Shown here piece after piece: positions 48,980 to 56,696 of a DNA stretch of 64,000 nt. This DNA comes from Sphingomonas sp. NFR15. GTDB taxonomy: Bacteria; Pseudomonadota; Alphaproteobacteria; Sphingomonadales; Sphingomonadaceae. Location of the stretch: NCBI RefSeq assembly GCF_900103265.1, contig NZ_FMWX01000007.1, positions 124,001 to 188,000 of the forward strand. Direction: 5' to 3'. The notes under the pieces are model-generated. The model ran no database searches, was not told where the DNA came from, and saw only the letters and a list, made by a program, of their open reading frames with translations. Position numbers and translations under genes: made by a program. Every line of letters starts with the position of its first letter. Position 1 is the first letter of the stretch.

Positions 48980-51900
48980 TCAGAACTTCGCGGTGATGCC
49001 GAAGAAGAATTCGGTGCCCATCACGTCGTAAGTCGCTGAAAACGTGTTCGCACTTGGCCCTTGGGTGGTGATCGGCGGGTTCTGGTTGAAGATGTTGTTC
49101 GCACCGCCGAATAGCTGGAAGGTTTTCGCGACGTCGTAGCTGAACGACAGATCGAAATAATGCCGGTCGGGCAGCTTGGGATAGACCAAGGTGTTGAGCG
49201 CCGGAGTCGCGGTCGAACCCTGGCGCAGCGGCACCAGATAGCGATCGGTGGTCACCGGGCCGATGTAGCGGTGGCGCAGCGACAGGCTGAGCGGCCCCGT
49301 TTCCCACGTCACGCGGCTGGTACCACGCCAGATCGGCAGCGGCTGGCCGCAGGTCGGGCCGTACGATCCCTCGCAGTGGTTCTGGAGGTTAGGGAACGCT
49401 GCGACCGGCACCGAGGTGAAGTCGTTCAACCAGGTGAAGGTGCTGCTGAGGTCGATCGAACTGGTCTCGCCCAGGCCCGGGAAACCGAAGCCGAGGTTGA
49501 AGCGGTACCGCGCGGCGAAGTCCAGCCCCGACGTCCGCAACGATCCGGTATTGGCGTTGAGGATCTTGGCGACGTAGGGATCGTTGATCTCGCCGGTGGT
49601 CGGGTTGCGCTGAACGGCCTGGCAATACGGGCTGCTCGCGTCCTGGATGACGGTGTAGCAGAGGTTGAGCGTGTTCTGCAGACCGCCGCCCAGCGACGAA
49701 ATCGCGCCATCCAGCTTGATGTTGAAGTAATCGACGCTGAACAACAGGCGCGGCGCGAACGCCGGCGTGAACACCGCGCCAGCGGTGTAGGTGTCGGACT
49801 TCTCGGCGGCGAGGTTCGGGTTGCCGCCGAAATCCGCCGGGATGATCGTGTTGGGCTGCACCGCCGCGGTGAAGACGTTGGCGGCGGGCACGCCTGTTGC
49901 CTGGCAGACGGCCCGCACCGACGCGGTCTGCAGCGCGGCGGAGCCGCGGTTGGAGCAGGGATCGGTCGCAACGCTGGTCACGCGGTTGACGCCGCCGTAC
50001 AGTTCCGAGACGTTCGGCGCGCGGATCGCGCGCTGATACTGGCCGCGCAGCGCGATGCTGCGGTTCACGCGCCAGTCGAGCCCGCCCAGATACGTCCAGT
50101 TGCCGCCGATTCCCTTCAGATCATAGTCCGAATAGCGGAACGCCGCATTGGCGGTGAGGTTCTGGATGAACGGCGTATCGTGGATCAGCGGCACGCGGAC
50201 CTCGCCGAAGCCCTCTTTCACGCTCACGCTGCCCTGTGTCGGCAGCCCGGGGTTGAAACCGGCGACATCGCCCGACGCAAGGAAGCTGTCGGGGGAGAAC
50301 ACCGCATCGGTCTTGCGCCACTCGAAGCCCGACGAGAAGCCAACCTTGCCGGCCGGAAGGCGGAACAGGGTACCGGTGATGCTGCCTTGCGCCACCTGTT
50401 GCGTCGCGACGGTGGTGTTGGTCGCGCTGATCCGGATCGCGGCGGCGCAGGCTTCGGTGATCTGCGCGCCGAAGATGTCACACACCGGCGCCGCGCCGTT
50501 CTGCGACAATACCGCCGCCTGGACGCGGCTACGCGACAGTGCGTTCTGGAGCAGCAGCGTGTCTTCGCTGCGCGAATAGGTGTAATAGACGTCGTACTTC
50601 AGGTCGCTGAGGAAATTCTCGCTCACGTCCCCCAAGCCGCCGCGGAAGCCCCACGCGCCGCGGAACACGTTGCGCCGCTCGCTCGCCATGCGCGGGCCGA
50701 CTTCGACATAGCGACGTCCGGCGGTGATCTGGGCGAGACCATCATTGGGGCGGTTGGTGTATGTGGCGGTTCCCGCCGACACGGTGCTGTTGCCGGTCTC
50801 CGATCGGTCGAGCACGCCGAGCACGTTTTGCAGCGCGGGCGACAGATAGGGATTGTTGACGTTGAACAGCATCGGCGAGCCGATGTTGGTCGGCGCGAGC
50901 CGCGCGTTCACCTCGTTGTGGCTATAGTGCAGCTCCATATAGCCGGTGATGGTGTCGGTGAAATCATAATGGCCGAAGCTGTTGATCATCCACCGTTTCT
51001 GCGGCTGGATCAGATAATTGTCGGGGCCGAGATTGAAGTCGTCCTGCGGCGTCAGCGCGGGGCGCGCGACCGTGCCGGCGCTGTTGAAGGTGAAACCGCG
51101 CGAGGTCAGGCCCGACAGGCCGGCGGCGGCATAAGCGGCGTTCAGCGCTGCGTTGGAACCGCCGGCTGCGGGGATACCCGAGAAGCGGCCGTTGGGGATG
51201 TCGCCTGACCCGCTGGCGATGAAGCCGAGCTGCCCGCCGCCGCCGGTGCAGCTTTGCCCGGCGGCCGGCGTGAACGGCGTGCCGGGTCGGGTGGCGCTGC
51301 CCGATCCCGGCACGACGCACCCATCGGCAAGACTTAGATAGGCGAAGCTGCCGCGATCACCGCGCGTGATGGCGCCGCTATTGAGGTAATTGCCCGACAC
51401 GACGAGGTTGCCGCGCCCTTCGGAGAAATTGCCGCCCATCGTGAGATCGAAATTATAGGTCGGCGTGCCGGTGGGCCGGTCGACGTTGACCTGCGCGCGC
51501 GCTTCCACGCCCGAGAAGTCCTCGCGCATGATGAAGTTGATGACGCCGGTGATCGCATCCGAGCCGTAGACCGCCGAGCTGCCGCCCGTGACGATTTCGG
51601 TGCGCGCGATCAAAGATGAGGGGATGGTGTTGAGATCGACGACCTGTTCGGGTCCGAAAATCGCGAACCGGCGGCCGTTGACGAGCACGAGGTTCCGGGT
51701 TGAGCCGAACCCGCGCAGGTTCACGTCGGCATAGCCGCCCGGCACGGTGTTGGACGTCGCGCCGCCAAGCTGGGAGGCGACCACCTGCGGCACTTGCTCG
51801 AGCGTCTTGTCGATGTTGACGTTGCCCGAAAGCTTGATGTCCTGCTGGTTGAACACGTTTACCGGTGTCGAAGCGTCGAAGCCGCTGCGCGCGATGCGCG

Positions 51901-52123
51901 ACCCGGTGACGACGACGTCCTGCGCGACGGGTTCCGCCGCCGGCACGCCTGGCGCGATAGCCTGACCGTCGCTGTCGCCCGATTGCGTGGGAGCCGACTG
52001 TGACATGTTTCCGATCGACGGAGCGGCGGTCTGCGCCGCCAGCGGGCTTGCTATTGCTAGCGCTAGCACGCCTGCGGTTGCACCGCTCAGAAGCCGCCGG
52101 CGGGCGGCCTTGGTGTTTGGCAT
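48980..52123 (-). CDS. TonB-dependent receptor (probable oligosaccharide uptake)
   Basis: This 1047-residue outer-membrane transporter has a signal peptide (about 1-30) and TonB-box-like DVVVTGSRIARSGFDASTPVNVF. The plug domain includes VNLRGFGSTRNLVLVNGRR and SSAVYGSDAITGVINFIM, followed by a 22-strand barrel ending in the typical aromatic residue (FFGITAKF). Large receptors of this type serve glycan uptake in sphingomonads and xanthomonads. ATG 52123 has GGAGG 7 nt upstream. A perfect LacI-type palindrome lies in its signal-peptide codons. Confidence 0.94.
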   Translation of the reverse strand: MPNTKAARRRLLSGATAGVLALAIASPLAAQTAAPSIGNMSQSAPTQSGDSDGQAIAPGVPAAEPVAQDVVVTGSRIARSGFDASTPVNVFNQQDIKLSGNVNIDKTLEQVPQVVASQLGGATSNTVPGGYADVNLRGFGSTRNLVLVNGRRFAIFGPEQVVDLNTIPSSLIARTEIVTGGSSAVYGSDAITGVINFIMREDFSGVEARAQVNVDRPTGTPTYNFDLTMGGNFSEGRGNLVVSGNYLNSGAITRGDRGSFAYLSLADGCVVPGSGSATRPGTPFTPAAGQSCTGGGGQLGFIASGSGDIPNGRFSGIPAAGGSNAALNAAYAAAGLSGLTSRGFTFNSAGTVARPALTPQDDFNLGPDNYLIQPQKRWMINSFGHYDFTDTITGYMELHYSHNEVNARLAPTNIGSPMLFNVNNPYLSPALQNVLGVLDRSETGNSTVSAGTATYTNRPNDGLAQITAGRRYVEVGPRMASERRNVFRGAWGFRGGLGDVSENFLSDLKYDVYYTYSRSEDTLLLQNALSRSRVQAAVLSQNGAAPVCDIFGAQITEACAAAIRISATNTTVATQQVAQGSITGTLFRLPAGKVGFSSGFEWRKTDAVFSPDSFLASGDVAGFNPGLPTQGSVSVKEGFGEVRVPLIHDTPFIQNLTANAAFRYSDYDLKGIGGNWTYLGGLDWRVNRSIALRGQYQRAIRAPNVSELYGGVNRVTSVATDPCSNRGSAALQTASVRAVCQATGVPAANVFTAAVQPNTIIPADFGGNPNLAAEKSDTYTAGAVFTPAFAPRLLFSVDYFNIKLDGAISSLGGGLQNTLNLCYTVIQDASSPYCQAVQRNPTTGEINDPYVAKILNANTGSLRTSGLDFAARYRFNLGFGFPGLGETSSIDLSSTFTWLNDFTSVPVAAFPNLQNHCEGSYGPTCGQPLPIWRGTSRVTWETGPLSLSLRHRYIGPVTTDRYLVPLRQGSTATPALNTLVYPKLPDRHYFDLSFSYDVAKTFQLFGGANNIFNQNPPITTQGPSANTFSATYDVMGTEFFFGITAKF
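52055..52068. promoter_or_regulatory. LacI-type operator candidate O1 (inside receptor gene)
   Basis: TGCTAGCGCTAGCA is a perfect 14-bp palindrome with central CG, fitting the LacI/GalR operator pattern TGnnAnCGnTnnCA. It lies 55 bp inside the receptor coding sequence. Confidence 0.6.
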
Positions 52124-52208
52124 TGATATCCTCCCTTTGTACGCCTGCGGCGTGATCACTTGATCGCAACGATCTTGGTCGTCTTGATCGAGCCCGTCCG
52201 CACCATCT

Positions 52209-52222
52209 TGCTAGCGCTGGCA
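52209..52222. promoter_or_regulatory. LacI-type operator candidate O2 (divergent promoter region)
   Basis: TGCTAGCGCTGGCA differs from O1 by one base and also fits TGnnAnCGnTnnCA. It is 86 bp upstream of the receptor start; O1 and O2 centres are 154 bp apart. Confidence 0.65.
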
Positions 52223-52237
52223 TAGCCCACTTGTTGA

Positions 52238-52271
52238 GACGAATGTCTATGGTATGAGAAACATATTCGTC
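52238..52271. promoter_or_regulatory. Inverted repeat overlapping divergent promoters
   Basis: GACGAAT (52238-52244) and ATTCGTC (52265-52271) flank a 20-bp AT-rich core. On the - strand TTGACG (52272-52267) could be the receptor -35; on the + strand TTGTTG (52231) and TATGAG (52253) could serve the GH43 gene. Confidence 0.4.
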
Positions 52272-52309
52272 AAGTGCGCACCGCACGACGGCTTGGGAGA
52301 GACCGAACG

Positions 52310-53911
52310 ATGAAGATCGCCAGATGCGTTACAGCGTGCGTCGCCATGCTGGCATTCTCCTGCGGTCTTGCCGACGCGAACGGCGGAGGCGCTCGATCGC
52401 GCTTCACCAATCCGATTCTGTTCGCCGATTACTCCGACCCCGACGCGATTCGCGTCGGCCGCGACTATTATCTTGTCGCTTCGAGCTTTCACTTCTCTCC
52501 CGGCCTACCCGTGCTGCACTCCACCGACCTCGTCCACTGGACGATCATCGGCCATGTCCTCCCCAAGCTGCCGTTTGCGTCCGAATATGACATGCCCGGC
52601 CCCCACACGCTCACCGACGCGATTTCGAAGCCCATCGGCGGGACTCGCTATGCGAGCGGTGTCTGGGCGCCGGCGATCCGATACCACGCGGGCAAGTTCT
52701 TCGTGTACTGGCCGACGCCGGACGAGGGTATCTTCATGGCCACCGCGACCAATCCGGCCGGCCCATGGAGCACACCGACCGCGGTGATTGCGCAGGCGGG
52801 GCTGGAAGATCCGTGCCCGTTCTGGGACGATGACGGCACCGCGTGGCTCATCCACAGTCGAACCGGTGCCGGGCCGCTGATCCTCCACCGGATGAGCGCA
52901 GACGGTACCCGCCTGCTCGACGCCGGAACCGTCGTCGCGGAGGACAAGGTGCGCCTACCGACGCTCGAAGGCCCCAAGCTCTACAAGCGCGCGGGCTGGT
53001 ACTACATATTCGCGCCCTACGGCGGTGTCGCGACCGGCTTGCAAGCGGTCGGGCGCGCGCGCGACATTCGGGGGCCATACGAATGGCGGACCGTGCTCAA
53101 GCCCGGCACGAGCGGCGTGCAGGGACCGCATCAGGGCGCGTGGATCGAGACCCCGTCAGGGCAAGGTTGGTTTCTTCACTTCAATTCGACCGGCGCGTTC
53201 GGACGGATCGATTATCTCGAACCCTTGCGCTGGATCGATGATTGGCCGGTGATCGGCGACCCGATCGCGGGTGACGCGGAGGCCGGGCAGCCGGTCGCGT
53301 CGGCGCCCATGCCAGATACGGGAAGTCCGCCCACCCGGGATCAGATCCAGGCGTCGGACGACTTCGCGTCGCCGCGCCTTGGGGTGCAATGGGAATGGAA
53401 TCATAATCCGGACGATCGCGCATGGAGTCTAACCGTTCGTCCCGGCTGGTTGCGGCTGACCGCGCTGCGAAGCGATCATCTGGTGACGGCTCGCAATACC
53501 CTGACGCAGATCCTGCATGGCCCGTCCAGCCGGATCAGCACACGGATCGACGTGTCGCGAATGCGCGATGGTCAGCGTGCTGGCCTGTCGTTGTTCGGTG
53601 TCGGGCCGAGTTGGATCGGCATCGCGCAGGATGATGGTGTACGGCGGATCACACTCGCGTCGAAAGGGGCCGAAACCCCCGGACCGAGAGTATCCGGCCT
53701 CACCGTGACGCTGCGTGCGGACGTCGCCTCCGACCAGACCGTGCGCTACAGCTATAGCCTCGACGGTAGACGTTTCCTCCCGTTCGGCGACGCGATCGCG
53801 CTCGCCAAATTCTCATGGTGGAAGGGATCGCGGCCGGCCTTGTTCAGCTTCACCCACGCCGTGCCGGGCGGCAGCATCGATGTCGATTCCTTTCAGGTGG
53901 AGCAGCCATGA
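52310..53911 (+). CDS. Secreted glycoside hydrolase family 43 enzyme
   Basis: This 533-residue protein has a signal peptide (about 1-23), a five-blade propeller GH43 domain (about 30-320) and a C-terminal beta-sandwich (about 355-533) as in GH43 xylosidases/arabinofuranosidases. The catalytic base Asp is in NPILFADYSDPDAIRVG, the pKa-modulating Asp in LEDPCPFWDDDG, and the acid Glu in LPTLEGPKLYKRAG. It would remove arabinose or xylose from plant wall side chains. ATG 52310 follows GGGAGAG; it is divergent from the TonB receptor. Confidence 0.93.
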   Translation: MKIARCVTACVAMLAFSCGLADANGGGARSRFTNPILFADYSDPDAIRVGRDYYLVASSFHFSPGLPVLHSTDLVHWTIIGHVLPKLPFASEYDMPGPHTLTDAISKPIGGTRYASGVWAPAIRYHAGKFFVYWPTPDEGIFMATATNPAGPWSTPTAVIAQAGLEDPCPFWDDDGTAWLIHSRTGAGPLILHRMSADGTRLLDAGTVVAEDKVRLPTLEGPKLYKRAGWYYIFAPYGGVATGLQAVGRARDIRGPYEWRTVLKPGTSGVQGPHQGAWIETPSGQGWFLHFNSTGAFGRIDYLEPLRWIDDWPVIGDPIAGDAEAGQPVASAPMPDTGSPPTRDQIQASDDFASPRLGVQWEWNHNPDDRAWSLTVRPGWLRLTALRSDHLVTARNTLTQILHGPSSRISTRIDVSRMRDGQRAGLSLFGVGPSWIGIAQDDGVRRITLASKGAETPGPRVSGLTVTLRADVASDQTVRYSYSLDGRRFLPFGDAIALAKFSWWKGSRPALFSFTHAVPGGSIDVDSFQVEQP

Positions 53912-55482
53912 CCATCGACCGTCGCCTCTTCCTCGCCAACACCGCCGCAGCGCTCGCGCTGCCCGCTGCGACGCGCGCCGCGCCGGTGGCGAGCGACACG
54001 CCCGTTTTCGTGACCGCCAACACGCGCTGGCAGACCGCCTATGACAAAGCTCTGGCGGTGCTCGCCGGCAACGTGCGCGTACTGCCATATGTGCCAGATC
54101 CGGTGTTGATCGAGGGCGCGCAATATCAGGGCATCTGGCAGGAGTGCGGACCGCACGAGGCGCTCGTCTATCGCCATTGGCGGCCCGACGTGGCGCGTGC
54201 GAGCCACCGGACCTTCTTCGATCTCCAGCGCGCGGACGGACAACTGCCCGCCAACAACAAGCTGACAGAAACCGGTTTTGGCCAGATTCAAATGGTGGTG
54301 CCGATCGCCGCGACGGCATGGGAACTCGCGCGCGCGACTGGTGACGGTGAATTGCTGGAAACGGCATATCGCGCCTGCTCGGCCTGGGATGGCTGGTTGA
54401 TGCGCCATCGCAACACCCGCGGCACCGGGTTGATCGAAGGATTCTGCACGTATGACACGGGCCATGACAACAGCCCGCGCTGGGCTGGCGTGCCCAATCA
54501 GTGTCCAAACAAGGACGCACGGCGCTTCCCGCAGGGTTTCGCCTTGCCGCGGCTGTGCCCGGACTTGTCGGCCACCGTTTACGGCGGACGCCGGGCACTC
54601 GCGGAGATGGCGCGTGCGCTCGGCCGGACGGCGGATGCTGCCCGTTGGGACGAGCAGGCCGAGGCGATCCGGCGGTTGATCCTAGACCGGCTCTACGTCG
54701 CGGAGGACGCCGCCTTCTACGACCTTGACGCCGACGATCGCTTCGTTCGGGTCCGGGGCGACATTCTCACGCGTGTCGTTGGAGAGCACGTCGTTGACCG
54801 CCGAACTTTCGATTCCCTCTGGCAGCACCAGCTCGGTAATCCGAAGGCGTTCTGGACGCCCTACCCATTGCCCTCGATAGCGTTGGATGATCCGACGTTC
54901 GTGCGGCCGATACCAGGGAACAGTTGGGGCGGCGCCGCGCAGGCCTTGACCGCGCTGCGCACCGGGCGATGGATGGACCATTACCGGCGCTCGGCGGAGT
55001 TCGGCACACTGATGAACCAATGGTGCGAGGCGATCCAGCGCGACCCGACCTTCCGCCAGCAAATCGACCCGGTAACCGGTGCATTCACCCAAGCCGACTC
55101 TGCGGGCTATTCGCCGTCGGCGTTGGTGATGGTCGATTTCACTTGGCGGCTAGTCGGCGTGCAACGGGCTGGTGAGGAACTCCATTGGAACTGCCGCCCG
55201 CGGCATCCGGCCGCGCAAGGCACGCGCGTGGCGCTGAAGACCGATAAAGGACGTCTTGCGACACTCTCCTATGACGCGCGCGGCGTGACGTTGCATCTCG
55301 ATACCGTTCGCGTTGCGCGGATCGACGGTGGCAGTGTCCGGCTCGTCACCGATGCGGACGGCAGGCCATTGCGATTGACCGGATTTGAAGCGCTCCCGCA
55401 GTCGCTGACGCTTCGGCTGAGGGATGGACGTCCGCAGCGCCTCGTCGTCGCCGCCAACACGGACGTGCCGCTTCAGGTTTGA
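53908..55482 (+). CDS. Exported (alpha/alpha)6-barrel glycosidase (MGH1/GH63-like)
   Basis: This 524-residue protein has a Tat-type signal (DRRLFLANTAAALALPA) and an alpha-helical barrel. Barrel motifs include GQIQMVVPIAATAWELARATGD, TGLIEGFCTYDTGHDNSPRW, NPKAFWTPYPLPSIALDDP and NSWGGAAQALTALRTGRWMDHYRR, resembling mannosylglycerate-hydrolase-like/trehalase clan enzymes. Its substrate cannot be read from sequence; in this locus it probably trims a pectin- or hemicellulose-derived oligosaccharide. It overlaps the GH43 stop by 4 nt, and its 3' end overlaps the convergent LacI gene by 10 bp. Confidence 0.82.
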   Translation: MTIDRRLFLANTAAALALPAATRAAPVASDTPVFVTANTRWQTAYDKALAVLAGNVRVLPYVPDPVLIEGAQYQGIWQECGPHEALVYRHWRPDVARASHRTFFDLQRADGQLPANNKLTETGFGQIQMVVPIAATAWELARATGDGELLETAYRACSAWDGWLMRHRNTRGTGLIEGFCTYDTGHDNSPRWAGVPNQCPNKDARRFPQGFALPRLCPDLSATVYGGRRALAEMARALGRTADAARWDEQAEAIRRLILDRLYVAEDAAFYDLDADDRFVRVRGDILTRVVGEHVVDRRTFDSLWQHQLGNPKAFWTPYPLPSIALDDPTFVRPIPGNSWGGAAQALTALRTGRWMDHYRRSAEFGTLMNQWCEAIQRDPTFRQQIDPVTGAFTQADSAGYSPSALVMVDFTWRLVGVQRAGEELHWNCRPRHPAAQGTRVALKTDKGRLATLSYDARGVTLHLDTVRVARIDGGSVRLVTDADGRPLRLTGFEALPQSLTLRLRDGRPQRLVVAANTDVPLQV

Positions 55483-56510
55483 TGCGGCGGCGGCGCGCTC
55501 GATTCCCCGGCGATCAGGACGAGTTCGGCGCGAGCCACCTGGGTTATTGGCAGCCCGCCGAGCCAGTCAAGCAATTGCCGCGTCGCTTGGCGCGCCATCT
55601 CGTCGAACGGGCGCCGCACTGTCGTCAGCGCGGGCGTGAGCATCTGCGCGAGTATGCTGCCGTCGAAGCCTACGACCGAGAGTCCGCTCGGCACGCCGAC
55701 GCTGCGCGCGGCAGCGACCTTCAATACCGCCGCCGCCATGATATCGTTCGCCGCGAAAATCGCTGTCGGGGGTTCGGGAAGCGCCAGGAACGCCTCGGCT
55801 GGCGCCAAGGCCGAGGTGAAGCCGTAATCGCCCTCGGCCTCGACGAGCAGCGGCACGCCGGCCTCTTCGAGCGCTTCGAGAAAGCCCAGCCGGCGTTCGA
55901 CCGCGGAGACCATATCCTGCGGGCCCGTCACCATCGCGATCCGCTCATGCCCCAGGCCGACCAGATAGCGCGCCACCTCCGCGGCGGCGCGGCGTTCCTC
56001 GGAGATTATGACGGACGCATAGCCCTCGACCGGGGTCGCCGAAAGCGCCACGGCCGGCACGCCCTCCTCGGCCAATGCAGCGGCGAGGCCGGGGATGCCC
56101 GAGACCGGCGGCAGCACGAGAACTCCGTCGACCCGTGAGCGACGGACGAAATCCATGACGTCTTCGATCGCGCGGTTGTTCACCGGCGGGGTCGAGTGCA
56201 TTATAAGCTCATACCCTTCAGGGGCGGCCTCGCCGACGATGCCGCGCTGCACCGCTTCGAGCACCAGTGCATTGCGATCGTTGTGGACCATACCGATCAG
56301 GAACGATCGCCCCATCGCGAGCGCGCGCGCACGCGCGCTCGGCCGGAAATTGAGCCGGACGATCGCCGCCTCGATCTTTTCACGCGTCCCGGCATTGACC
56401 TTCGGCGAGTGGTTGAGGACACGCGACACCGTGCGGATCGATACGCCCGCCGCCTCCGCGACGTCGGTTATGGTGGGGTCGGCACTGGAGTGGCGTTCCG
56501 TCTGTCGCAA
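55473..56510 (-). CDS. LacI family transcriptional regulator
   Basis: This 345-residue repressor has the HTH and hinge ITDVAEAAGVSIRTVSRVLNHSPKVNAGTREKIEAAI and a periplasmic-binding-like sensor (about 65-340) with LIGMVHNDRNALVLEAVQRGIV and TAIFAANDIMAAAVLKVA. It most likely controls the adjacent receptor and glycosidase genes through the TGCTAGCG-type palindromes near 52.1 kb. The start is TTG at 56510 with AGGGA 7 nt upstream. Its inducer should be a sugar released by the locus enzymes. Confidence 0.92.
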   Translation of the reverse strand: MRQTERHSSADPTITDVAEAAGVSIRTVSRVLNHSPKVNAGTREKIEAAIVRLNFRPSARARALAMGRSFLIGMVHNDRNALVLEAVQRGIVGEAAPEGYELIMHSTPPVNNRAIEDVMDFVRRSRVDGVLVLPPVSGIPGLAAALAEEGVPAVALSATPVEGYASVIISEERRAAAEVARYLVGLGHERIAMVTGPQDMVSAVERRLGFLEALEEAGVPLLVEAEGDYGFTSALAPAEAFLALPEPPTAIFAANDIMAAAVLKVAAARSVGVPSGLSVVGFDGSILAQMLTPALTTVRRPFDEMARQATRQLLDWLGGLPITQVARAELVLIAGESSAPPPHQT

Positions 56511-56696
56511 TAGCGTCCCTTCCGGCCTTTTGCTCGCCGCATGAGGTTAAGGATACCGCCTGCATTTCGAAAGAACATCCTGGATGGGCCTTTGTCCGAT
56601 GCGCCCGCGAAGTGGACGGTCCGGCAATCATAGCGTGCGGCGAAACGTCGGAACGCTTGAAGCGGCCGAAGCATCGGTCGATACGGTTGCGCCTTC

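Noticed and set aside
56511..56696. Small gene or operator between the LacI and STAND regulator genes
   Set aside because: No frame with a ribosome site and no TGnnAnCGnTnnCA palindrome was found.
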